Of a stretch of DNA of 12,999 nt, positions 1 to 6,198 are shown in pieces. The notes under the pieces are model-generated. The model did no database searches, was not told where the DNA came from, and saw only the letters and a program-made list of their open reading frames with translations. Origin of the DNA: JBFWQM01 sp050249455. GTDB lineage: Bacteria > Pseudomonadota > Alphaproteobacteria > MPNO01 > VGEU01. The position numbers and the translations under genes were made by a program. Position 1 is the stretch's first letter, and each line of letters starts with the position of its first letter. The stretch lies in NCBI GenBank assembly GCA_050249455.1, contig JBFWQM010000162.1, forward strand, positions 1-12,999, read 5' to 3'.

Positions 1-450
1 GGCCGCAACATCCCGAAGTCGCGCGCGCTCGGCTACGTCGCCGGCTACTCGCTGTTCAACGAAGGCTCGATCCGCGACTTCCAGCTCCGCCCGCCGGCGC
101 GCCAGTGGCTGGTCGGCAAGACGTTCGATGCCTCGGGCTCGTTCGGCCCCGACTTCGTCACCGCCGACGAGCTGCCCAAGGGCGGCCGCGGCCTGCGCAT
201 CCAGTGCCGCCTGAACGGCAAGGTGATGCAGGATGCCAACACCAGCCAGATGATCTTCGACGTGCCGACCCTGATCGCCGCGGTGACCGAGGTCATGACC
301 CTGGACCCGGGCGACATCATCGTCACCGGCACGCCGTCCGGCGTCGGCTTCGCGCGCAAGCCGCCGGTGTTCATGAAGGCCGGCGACGTCTGCGAGGTCG
401 AGATCGAAGGGATCGGCGTGCTGTCGAACCCAGTAAAGAACGAGAAGTAG
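1..450 (+). CDS. Fumarylacetoacetate hydrolase (FAH) family protein, 3' part
   Basis: The frame is open from base 1 to the TAG at 448-450. It gives 149 residues, so the start and the N-terminal part lie outside the window. Family hallmarks are in order: GYSLFNEGSIRDFQ (in place of the usual N-D-x-S-x-R-D-x-Q), VGKTFDASGSFGPDFV (the K...GP loop), a stretch with NGKVMQDANTSQMIFDV, and the C-terminal LDPGDIIVTGTPSGVGFA strand-turn. The fold is the small bacterial FAH type (FAHD1/ureidoglycolate-lyase/2-hydroxyhepta-2,4-diene-1,7-dioate isomerase group), which uses a divalent metal to hydrolyse or isomerise 2,4-dioxo acids. The metal-binding acidic residues would be upstream of the visible part, so activity and substrate cannot be judged. 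It converges on the SDR gene across 51 bases. A homogentisate-dioxygenase-family gene lies 2 kb downstream on the same strand, which is only weak context for aromatic catabolism. Confidence 0.93.
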   Translation, partial: GRNIPKSRALGYVAGYSLFNEGSIRDFQLRPPARQWLVGKTFDASGSFGPDFVTADELPKGGRGLRIQCRLNGKVMQDANTSQMIFDVPTLIAAVTEVMTLDPGDIIVTGTPSGVGFARKPPVFMKAGDVCEVEIEGIGVLSNPVKNEK

Positions 451-455
451 GCGGC

Positions 456-481
456 GGGCGCCGGTCCTGCGGCTGGCGCCC
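456..481 (+). terminator. GC hairpin between convergent FAH and SDR genes
   Basis: GGGCGCCGG (456-464) pairs with CTGGCGCCC (473-481) around an 8-base loop, giving nine pairs including one G-U. It starts 6 bases after the FAH stop and ends 21 bases before the SDR stop. No T-run follows on either strand, so it may be a terminator without a U-tract or simply a 3'-end stem. The G-U becomes a C-A mismatch on the minus strand, so it fits the plus-strand transcript better. Confidence 0.45.
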
Positions 482-501
482 CCTCCCCCCGCTGCATCCG
501 A

Positions 502-1278
502 TCACACCCCCCGGATATACCCCCCGTCGACCCGGATCTGGCATCCGGTCATATAGCCCGCCCGGTCGCTGACCAGGAACGCGGCGACCGAGGCGTATTC
601 CTCCACCGTCCCGTAGCGGCCGAGCGGGATCGTCGCGCGCGAGTCCGCGCGCACCTGCTCCACGGACTTGCCCGATCGGTTCGACGTCGAAACGTCCAGC
701 TCGTCCACCCGCTCGGTGTGGATGCGGCCGGGCAGGATGAGGTTGACCGTCACCCCGTCGGCGCCGACCTCGTTAGACAGCGTCTTCGCCCACGGGATCA
801 GCGCCCCGCGCAAGGTGTTTGACATGCCCAGGTTGGGGATCGGCTGCACCGCGCCCGACGACAGCGAGATCAGCACCCGCCCCCATTTGCGCTGGCGCAT
901 GCCGGTCAGCGCCTTGCGGGTCAGCTCGCTCAGCGACAGGAACTGGACCTGGAACTGGCGCAGCCACAGGTCGGGCTGCACGTCGGCCAGCGGCGTCGGC
1001 GGCGGCCCGCCGGTGTTGTTGACCAGGATGTCGATGCCGCCGAGGTCGGCGATCACCCGGTCAGCCGCCGCCGCGACCGACGCCGGGTCGCCGAGGTCGA
1101 GGGCGTAGCCCCGCGCGCCGCCGCCGATCTCCCGCGCCGCCGCATCGGCGTCCGCCTGCTTTCGCCCGCTGGTCGCCACGACCGCGCCCTCGGCCGCCAG
1201 CACGCCGGCGATGGCGCGTCCGAGCCCGCGCGTCGAGCCCAGCACCAGCGCCCGCCGCCCCTTGAGTCCCAGGTCCAT
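502..1278 (-). CDS. Atypical SDR-family oxidoreductase (3-oxoacyl-ACP-reductase-like)
   Basis: The product has 258 residues. The start is the ATG at 1278-1276, because GGAGG sits at 1292-1288 with a 9-base spacer and the protein then begins directly with the Rossmann fold (MDLGLKGRRALVLGSTRGLG). In-frame codons further upstream would run through the REP-like repeat. Visible parts are the glycine motif G14-STRGLG20, the NNTGG loop at 87-91 (usually NNAG), the serine strand LISLSS (136-141) and the C-terminal GCQIRVDGGY. The active site is unusual: the position of the YxxxK pair reads S153-N-T-L-R157, so both the catalytic Tyr and Lys are missing. As I recall it, this matches a known subgroup (BKR-like 'SDR-like', cd05344) with a PIPNL-x-x-SN-x-LR segment, so it is a family trait rather than decay. 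Substrate and reaction are unknown. It appears monocistronic, and no promoter could be assigned with confidence. Confidence 0.9.
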   Translation of the reverse strand: MDLGLKGRRALVLGSTRGLGRAIAGVLAAEGAVVATSGRKQADADAAAREIGGGARGYALDLGDPASVAAAADRVIADLGGIDILVNNTGGPPPTPLADVQPDLWLRQFQVQFLSLSELTRKALTGMRQRKWGRVLISLSSGAVQPIPNLGMSNTLRGALIPWAKTLSNEVGADGVTVNLILPGRIHTERVDELDVSTSNRSGKSVEQVRADSRATIPLGRYGTVEEYASVAAFLVSDRAGYMTGCQIRVDGGYIRGV

Positions 1279-1296
1279 GCCGCCATTCCTCCCCGG

Positions 1297-1419
1297 ATCG
1301 TCATGGCCGGTCTTGCCCCGGCCATCCACGTTCTTTGCTTTTTGGGCTCTTAGCAGGCCGGCGCCGCCGGGCAAAACGGAAAACACGTGGATGGCCGGGA
1401 CAAGCCCGGCCATGACGAT
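1297..1419. repeat. REP-like double palindrome (two 35-bp inverted arms)
   Basis: Arms 1297-1331 and 1385-1419 are inverted copies matching at 33 of 35 positions, separated by 53 bases. Each arm is itself a stem-loop: ATGGCCGG (1303-1310) with CCGGCCAT (1318-1325), and ATGGCCGGG (1391-1399) with CCCGGCCAT (1405-1413) around ACAAG. This is the form of a REP doublet. Read as protein, the arms give MAGLVPAIHVF, WMAGTSPAMT and DGRDKPGHDD, peptides that recur as false ORF ends in many alphaproteobacterial genomes (recalled). It lies 19 bases upstream of the SDR start codon, so it would be in or near that gene's leader. It may act as a transcript-stabilising stem or be a mobile repeat moved by a REP-associated transposase elsewhere. 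No such transposase is in the window. Confidence 0.85.
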
Positions 1420-1572
1420 CAGCAGGATGCAGTCGTGCATCCCGGTCAGAAACAATTAACAAATGGCCGAATAAAACCAAGTGGGGCCACGCCGCGGGCG
1501 CGGATGCCGGAAGCGATCACGCGCCGGTGCCGGCGCCGAGGCGGCGTGAGAACAAGGACCATCGGGACGGGG

Positions 1573-1607
1573 ATTGTTGTGACATGAAACAAATCGTCAC
1601 AAACAAT
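1573..1607. promoter_or_regulatory. Dyad straddling the start codon of the DUF6602-like gene
   Basis: ATTGTTGTGAC (1573-1583) is the inverted complement of GTCACAA-A-CAAT (1596-1607), eleven pairs with a single extra A. The 12-base centre (1584-1595) is exactly ATGAAACAAATC, so the start codon is the first triplet of the loop. The site is AT-rich in very GC-rich surroundings. It could be a repressor operator (TGTGAC-N12-GTCACA core) or, in RNA, a hairpin hiding the region where a ribosome binds. The half-site spacing (N14 between TGTGA and TCACA) does not fit a CRP/FNR site, which uses N6. Confidence 0.5.
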
Positions 1608-2444
1608 ATCGTCAATTTCGGCGAAATACTGAACGCGCGTCTGGATGCTTTCGCGCGTTCGACGGCACACTCGCTGGGCGACGTGCACAATCTCGGCGGC
1701 AGCGCGCCGTCCGGCGACGCGGCGCTGCGCCAGGTGGTGCGCGACCTGCTGCCCAAGCGGTTCGGCGTCGGGCCAGGCTTCGTCGCGTCGGTCGAGCAGG
1801 GCAAGCTGGTGCTCAGCGCGCCGCAGGACCTCGTCATCTATGACGCCTGGCACAACGCGCCGCTGCTGACCACGCCGGACTGGGCGCTGTTTCCAATCGA
1901 GATGGTCTACGCCACGGTGGACGTGCGCCAGGGTCTGAAGCTCACCGGCTCGGCGAAGGACCGCGAGTCGGTCGCGGCGCTGGCCGAGAACGTCAAGACG
2001 CTGCGCGAGATGAGCCGCGCCAAGAGCTACATCCACCCCAGCAACGCGCACGACGAGCACGGCAACCCGGTGCCGTCGCTGCTGACCTGGACCGACGACA
2101 CGCCGCCGCGCCACTTCCTGTTCCTGCATCGCTTCCGCTCGACCCAGGCGGAGAAGTTCAAGGAGACGGTGATACAGGCGCGCAGGGACAACCGCGACTT
2201 CTTCTACAACGGCATCTTCGCCGCCAACCGGAACTGGTTCGCCGGCTGCCGCGCCTACCGCGAGCCGGCGCAGGTCCTGCTCGACGCCGACGAGGCGTGG
2301 GTGACGTTCCTCAACCACCTGGCGCTGTCGATCGAGGGCATCCCGGCGCACCATCGCTACAACCGGCTGAAGTACCTGCCGCACCTCGGCGCGCTGTACC
2401 AGCTGTCCGAGATCGACGGGCCGCACTTCAACTCCGCGCTTTGA
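1584..2444 (+). CDS. DUF6602-like protein with PD-(D/E)XK-type core
   Basis: The product has 286 residues. The ATG at 1584 is preferred over the in-frame GTG at 1527, because the 19 extra residues are Arg-rich and unlike a domain start. The Shine-Dalgarno sequence is weak (GGGG about 12 bases upstream). The N-terminal third resembles DUF6602: a short helix, then ALRQVVRDLLPKRFGVGPGFV (47-67), QDLVIYD (81-87), then FPIEMVYATVDVRQGL (103-118). In DUF6602 and other PD-(D/E)XK-like folds this is the D...E-x-K strand pair. Here D82 and D87 remain, but E-x-K reads D113-V-R115, so nuclease chemistry is doubtful. The C-terminal part (about 165-286) is mixed alpha/beta with many aromatic residues and unrecognised. 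No helicase, methylase or toxin partner is adjacent. Function is unknown. The family name rests on recalled motif similarity and needs a profile search. Confidence 0.8.
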   Translation: MKQIVTNNIVNFGEILNARLDAFARSTAHSLGDVHNLGGSAPSGDAALRQVVRDLLPKRFGVGPGFVASVEQGKLVLSAPQDLVIYDAWHNAPLLTTPDWALFPIEMVYATVDVRQGLKLTGSAKDRESVAALAENVKTLREMSRAKSYIHPSNAHDEHGNPVPSLLTWTDDTPPRHFLFLHRFRSTQAEKFKETVIQARRDNRDFFYNGIFAANRNWFAGCRAYREPAQVLLDADEAWVTFLNHLALSIEGIPAHHRYNRLKYLPHLGALYQLSEIDGPHFNSAL

Positions 2445-2502
2445 CCGTCCCGCCCGCGGGGGCGATAATTCGCTGCGACCGCTGCAGCGATGGAGCCGCC
2501 CC

Positions 2503-3645
2503 ATGAACAAGTGGATCTCGTTCCCCCGCGTCGAGGGGACGTCGTCGCGCCAGGCCCATGCCGACCTGCCCGAGGGCACCTATGAGCGCGAGCTGGGGCG
2601 CGAGGGATTCTTCGGCCCGGCCACCCACATGTACCACCGCCACCCGCCGACCGGCTGGAGCGACTGGGAAGGGCCGCTGCGCCCGCGCGCGTTCGACACG
2701 GTGAAGATGGCGGGCTTCGGCGCGTCGCCATGGGACGCCGGTCCGCTGATGTCGAACGACCACTGCCGCATCCGCTTCTGGGCGTGCGACGCGGCGATGG
2801 ACCACCTGGTGCGCAACGCCGACGGCGACGAGCTCCTGTTCATCCACGCCGGCGCGGGCGAGCTCTACTGCGACTTCGGCCGCATGTCCTACACCGAGGG
2901 CGACTACGTCGTGCTGCCGCGCGGCACGATGTGGCGGCTGGAGCCGGCGGCGCCGACCCGCCTCCTCCTGGTCGAGGCGACCAACGATTCCTACCGCCTG
3001 CCCGACCGCGGCATCGTCGGCGAGCACGCGTTCTTCGACCCGGCGATGCTCGACACCCCGCGCATGGACGCGGAATTCCGCGCCCAGCAGACCGAGGACC
3101 CGTGGCGGGTCGTGGTCAAGCGCCGGCAGGTGTTCTCGACCATCACCTACCCGTACAACCCGCTCGACGCCACCGGCTGGAAGGGCAACCTGATCCCGGT
3201 GAAGATCAACTGGCGCGACCTGCGCCCGATGATGAGCCACCGCTTCCACTTGCCGCCGTCGGCGCACACGACGTTCCTGGCCGAGCGCTTCGCCGTCTGC
3301 ACCTTCGTGCCGCGGCCGATGGAGAGCGACCCCGGCGCGCTGAAGGTGCCGTTCTTCCACAACAACGACGACTACGACGAGTTCATCTTCTACCACCGCG
3401 GCCAGTTCTTCAGCCGCGACAACATTCACCCGGGCATGATCACGCTGCACCCCTGCGGCTTCCCGCACGGGCCGCACCCGAAGGCGTTCGCGCTGGGCAA
3501 GCAGGGCGGCCGCAAGGAGACCGACGAGGTCGCCGTCAACATCGACTGCCGCGACGCGCTGGAGATCGCCCCCGCCGCCGAGGCGGTGGAGTGGACCGGC
3601 TACGTGCGCTCGTGGGGCGGCGGGGTCAAGCAGGCTGCCGAGTAG
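2503..3645 (+). CDS. Homogentisate 1,2-dioxygenase-family protein (short form)
   Basis: The product has 380 residues. The ATG at 2503 follows GGAG (2492-2495) with a 7-base spacer. It is a bicupin of the homogentisate dioxygenase family, which opens the homogentisate ring to maleylacetoacetate using non-haem Fe(II). The C-terminal cupin carries the expected iron ligands: H286 in PFFHNND, E293 in YDEF, and H322 in GFPHGP. The N-terminal part has the family's MYHRHPPTGWSDWEGPLRPRAFD-type opening (43-65) and a first cupin with FIHAGAGELYCDFG (113-126). Classical HmgA proteins run to about 430-450 residues, so this is a shorter branch and its substrate may differ. It lies 58 bases after the DUF6602-like gene on the same strand and its 3' end overlaps a convergent small gene. 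The FAH-family gene at the window's left edge would fit a homogentisate route, but hmgC-type maleylacetoacetate isomerase is not present here. Confidence 0.88.
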   Translation: MNKWISFPRVEGTSSRQAHADLPEGTYERELGREGFFGPATHMYHRHPPTGWSDWEGPLRPRAFDTVKMAGFGASPWDAGPLMSNDHCRIRFWACDAAMDHLVRNADGDELLFIHAGAGELYCDFGRMSYTEGDYVVLPRGTMWRLEPAAPTRLLLVEATNDSYRLPDRGIVGEHAFFDPAMLDTPRMDAEFRAQQTEDPWRVVVKRRQVFSTITYPYNPLDATGWKGNLIPVKINWRDLRPMMSHRFHLPPSAHTTFLAERFAVCTFVPRPMESDPGALKVPFFHNNDDYDEFIFYHRGQFFSRDNIHPGMITLHPCGFPHGPHPKAFALGKQGGRKETDEVAVNIDCRDALEIAPAAEAVEWTGYVRSWGGGVKQAAE

Positions 3646-3841
3646 CGCCGCGCCGGCGCGACCGCAACTCCTCGGCCAGTATCCGCGCCATCAGCTCGCG
3701 CGGGGCGACGATGGCGGGCGGCTGGCCGGTCAGCCGCCGCCACAGCGCCGCCAGCTCGGCGTCGCTCATGCCCTGCAGGTCGGCCGCGACGAGCCCCCTG
3801 CCCGTCCGCCGCCGGGCCGCCGCGGTTCGCGCCGCGATCAT
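3626..3841 (-). CDS. Small DUF2924-like protein
   Basis: The product has 71 residues. It starts at the ATG at 3841-3839, preceded by a GGGGG run a few bases upstream. The core MSDAELAALWRRLTGQPP (25-42) followed by RELMARILAEELR (48-60) resembles the opening of DUF2924 proteins, where an 'S-x-AELRALWRELFG-x-PP...LL-x-RLAYRIQ' pattern is recalled. Full DUF2924 proteins are longer and often sit next to site-specific recombinases. None is visible here, so this may be an orphan or remnant. Its last 20 bases overlap the 3' end of the convergent dioxygenase-family gene. Another minus-strand frame (3600-4001) is also open but shows no family pattern. Function unknown. Confidence 0.5.
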   Translation of the reverse strand: MIAARTAAARRRTGRGLVAADLQGMSDAELAALWRRLTGQPPAIVAPRELMARILAEELRSRRRGATRQPA

Positions 3842-3928
3842 CGCCGCCCCCGTTCATCAGCTTCAGCCGCTCCAGACTTGCGCGGATGGGCGGCGTGCGC
3901 GGTGGCGAAAACCACAGGCCGGGCGGGA

Positions 3929-3952
3929 AGGCCGGTCCGGCGCGACCGGCCT
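3929..3952 (-). terminator. Hairpin at the tctA stop codon
   Basis: AGGCCGGTC (3929-3937) pairs perfectly with GACCGGCCT (3944-3952) around a 6-base loop. The stem begins at the last base of the tctA stop codon (3954-3952). The minus-strand sequence after it is TTCCCGCCC, with no U-tract. It is a plausible transcript end or 3' stability stem for the tctBA transcript. Confidence 0.5.
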
Positions 3953-5445
3953 CAGCGAACGGCGGCCGGCCTGCGCAGCGTGTTCCAGATCGCCCAGGCA
4001 AGCAGCGCCGCCGTCACCGCGATGAAGGCGCCGCTGATCGGACGCTCCACGAGGGTCATGAAGCTGCCGCGCGAGAGCTGCAGCGTCCGCCGCAGGTTCT
4101 CCTCCATCATCGGCCCCAGCACGAAGCCGAGCAGCAAGGGTGCGGGCTGGAACTGCAGCAGGCGCATCCCGTAGCCCGCCGCGCCGCACACCATCACCAG
4201 GATGACGTCGAAGGCGTTGTTGCTGATGCTGTAGACGCCGATGCAGACGAACATCAGCACCGCCGGATACAGCAGGTGATAGGGCACCGCGAGCACCCGG
4301 ATCCAGACGCCGATCATCGGGATGTTCAGGACCAGCAGCATCAGGTTGCCGATCCAGAAGCTCATGACCAGGCCCCAGAACAGCGACGGCTGCTCGGCCA
4401 TGAGCAGCGGGCCCGGCGCAATGCCGTGGATCATCAGCGCGCCGATCATGATCGCCATCACGACGTTGCCGGGGATGCCGAGCGTCAGCGTCGGGATGAA
4501 CGCGGTCTGGTCGGCGGCGTTGTTGGAGGCCTCCGGCGCCATGATGCCTTCGATGGCGCCGTTGCCGAAGCGACTCGGGTCCTTGGCGAGCTTCTTCTCG
4601 ACCGCATAGGCCATGAACGCGGCGATGACGCCGCCGGTGCCCGGCAGGGCGCCGAAGAACGAGCCGATGCCGGCGCCGCGCAGCGAGGGACGCCAGGAAC
4701 GCCGCACGTCGTCGCGCGTCGGCACCATCGCGCGGAAGCTGATGTCCTTGCGGTCGATCTGCGCGCGCTTCAGCCCGCGCACGCTGGCGATCACCTCGGA
4801 GACGCCGAACAGTCCCATCGCCAGGGCAACGAGGCTGAGGCCGTCATAGAGGCCCGGAATCCCGAAGGTGAAGCGCGGGGTCCCGGTCGAGACGTCGGTG
4901 CCGATGCAGCCCAGCAGGACGCCCAGGACCACCATGGCGATCCCCTTCGCCGGCGCGCCGGCCGATACGGTTGAGGCGGCGACCAGCCCGAGCAGCATCA
5001 TCGAGAAATACTCCGCCGATGCGAACTGGAGCGCGGCCTCCACGATCAGCGGCGAGAACAGCATCATGATCGCGATGCCGATGGTGGCGCCGACGAAGGA
5101 GGCGACCGTCGTCATCAGGAGCGCGACCCCGGCGCGGCCCTGCCGCGCCATCGGGTACCCGTCGAGGCAGGTGACCGCGGCGGAAGGCGTGCCGGGCAGG
5201 TTGAGCAGGATCGATGCGGTCGAGCCGCCATAGGTCGAGCCGTAGAACACGCCCGCCAGCATCACGATGGCGGCGGTCGGCTCGAGATGGAAGGTGATCG
5301 GCAGCAGCAGCGAGATGGTCGCCAGCGCGCCGATCCCGGGCAGCACGCCGACCAGCGTGCCCAAGGTGACGCCCGCGAAGCAATGGAACAGGTTCGACCA
5401 CGACAGCGCCGTGGCGAGTCCGAGGATCAGGTGGTCGGCCGACAT
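3952..5445 (-). CDS. tctA: Tripartite tricarboxylate transporter large permease, TctA family
   Basis: The product has 497 residues, the usual TctA length, with about 11-12 hydrophobic segments. The start is the ATG at 5445-5443, with GGAG about 11 bases upstream. Family signatures are clear: GVLPGIGALATISLLLPITF (33-52), YGGSTASILLNLPGTPSA (72-89), and the second-half counterpart FFGALPGTGGVIAAF followed by ASNNAADQTAFIPTLTLGIPG. In the tripartite tricarboxylate transporter (TTT) system, TctA is the inner-membrane channel. It works with TctB and a periplasmic TctC-type binding protein in ion-driven uptake of citrate or other carboxylates and aromatic acids. The tctB gene lies 87 bases upstream on the same strand and the two are almost certainly co-transcribed. 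The substrate cannot be told, because no tctC is adjacent. Confidence 0.97.
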   Translation of the reverse strand: MSADHLILGLATALSWSNLFHCFAGVTLGTLVGVLPGIGALATISLLLPITFHLEPTAAIVMLAGVFYGSTYGGSTASILLNLPGTPSAAVTCLDGYPMARQGRAGVALLMTTVASFVGATIGIAIMMLFSPLIVEAALQFASAEYFSMMLLGLVAASTVSAGAPAKGIAMVVLGVLLGCIGTDVSTGTPRFTFGIPGLYDGLSLVALAMGLFGVSEVIASVRGLKRAQIDRKDISFRAMVPTRDDVRRSWRPSLRGAGIGSFFGALPGTGGVIAAFMAYAVEKKLAKDPSRFGNGAIEGIMAPEASNNAADQTAFIPTLTLGIPGNVVMAIMIGALMIHGIAPGPLLMAEQPSLFWGLVMSFWIGNLMLLVLNIPMIGVWIRVLAVPYHLLYPAVLMFVCIGVYSISNNAFDVILVMVCGAAGYGMRLLQFQPAPLLLGFVLGPMMEENLRRTLQLSRGSFMTLVERPISGAFIAVTAALLAWAIWNTLRRPAAVR

Positions 5446-5532
5446 GTCGCAGGCGTCTCCAGCAAGGGGCCGGCCGGGCGTTCCGGTCGCCGGAAGCGAC
5501 GGCGATGGCGGCCGGCGATGCGCGGGCGAGAG

Positions 5533-6006
5533 TCAGGACGGCCAGCGATAGGCGGGCAGCGGGATGTCGAGCGCGAGCTGGAACACCACGAACGCGATCG
5601 CGGAGAGGACGCCGGCCAGGACCAGCGACCTGAGCACCCGTGGCCTGCCATCGGCAAAGACGACGCAGGCCGTCAGCCCGACGATCGCCGGCACCATGCC
5701 GTAGCGTTCGACGATCACCGCGAATGCCGAGATGCCGAGCAGGATGGCCACCAGCGGCCGCCAGTCCGGCGCCGGCATGGCGCCGCCCCGGAACAGCGCC
5801 GGGGCCAGGATCAGCGCCCCGAGCGCGGCGAGCAGATAGCCCAGCATCATCGGAAACATGCCCGGGCCCATGCGCCTCAGGGCGCCGGTGGCATAGTTTT
5901 CGGTCGCGTAGAGAGCCGCCGACAGGCCGACCACCACCAGCACCCCGCCCGCCACGACGTCGCGGACATCGAGCCTTCGACCGAGCCTCGCCTCGCTCAA
6001 ACCCAT
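5533..6006 (-). CDS. tctB: Tripartite tricarboxylate transporter small permease, TctB family
   Basis: The product has 157 residues with four predicted membrane helices (about 17-33, 53-70, 86-98 and 105-145 as two close segments). The motif RMGPGMFPMMLGYLLAALG (45-63) is the TctB hallmark: the first helix, then a G-P-G/A-x-FP loop leading into the second. It is the small membrane subunit of the TTT carrier and is followed by tctA. The start is ambiguous. GGGAGG (6013-6008) lies only one base from the ATG at 6006-6004, which is too close. The TTG two codons later (6000-5998) is 7 bases from the same Shine-Dalgarno core, an ideal spacing. Translation may therefore begin at TTG, giving 155 residues. 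No tctC lies upstream, because the next gene on this strand is the glucan synthase. Confidence 0.93.
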   Translation of the reverse strand: MGLSEARLGRRLDVRDVVAGGVLVVVGLSAALYATENYATGALRRMGPGMFPMMLGYLLAALGALILAPALFRGGAMPAPDWRPLVAILLGISAFAVIVERYGMVPAIVGLTACVVFADGRPRVLRSLVLAGVLSAIAFVVFQLALDIPLPAYRWPS

Positions 6007-6145
6007 ACCTCCCGCGGCGGAACGCTCGCGCGCCAGGGAAGGTTTCGCTTGCGGAGGAAATTAGGGATGCGGCGGAAGAGGCGGCGCCGGCGCGCCGCAG
6101 GCCAATCGCCCGCCGCCGGCGGCAGACTACCGCCCCCCGAACGCA

Positions 6146-6173
6146 CGAACGGCGGCCGTGGGGCCGCCGTTCG
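6146..6173 (-). terminator. Strong 12-bp hairpin after the ndvB-like gene
   Basis: CGAACGGCGGCC (6146-6157) pairs perfectly with GGCCGCCGTTCG (6162-6173) around the 4-base loop GTGG. It lies 25 bases beyond the stop of the GH17-GT2 gene and well before tctB, both on the minus strand, where a transcript end is expected. The downstream minus-strand sequence is G-rich, not U-rich, so termination might need Rho or be incomplete. The rest of the 192-base gap (6007-6198) shows nothing else I could recognise. Confidence 0.6.
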
Positions 6174-6198
6174 CGAGATCGTCTCCTCGGGGAAGCTG

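Noticed and set aside
1578..1601. CRP/FNR-like site from TGTGA and TCACA
   Set aside because: Half-sites are 14 bases apart rather than 6. Kept only as an unnamed dyad.
1446..2579. A 377-codon minus-strand frame opposite the DUF6602-like gene
   Set aside because: No recognisable domain and shadow-like composition. The plus-strand protein fits a known fold pattern.
2428..3477. A 349-codon minus-strand frame opposite the dioxygenase-family gene
   Set aside because: No motif or ribosome site, and Val/Arg/His-rich antisense composition. The plus strand has all the cupin ligands.
3649..3660. 12-base palindrome CGCGCCGGCGCG just after the dioxygenase-family stop
   Set aside because: There is no loop, so it cannot form an ordinary hairpin. 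Such GC palindromes are common by chance here.
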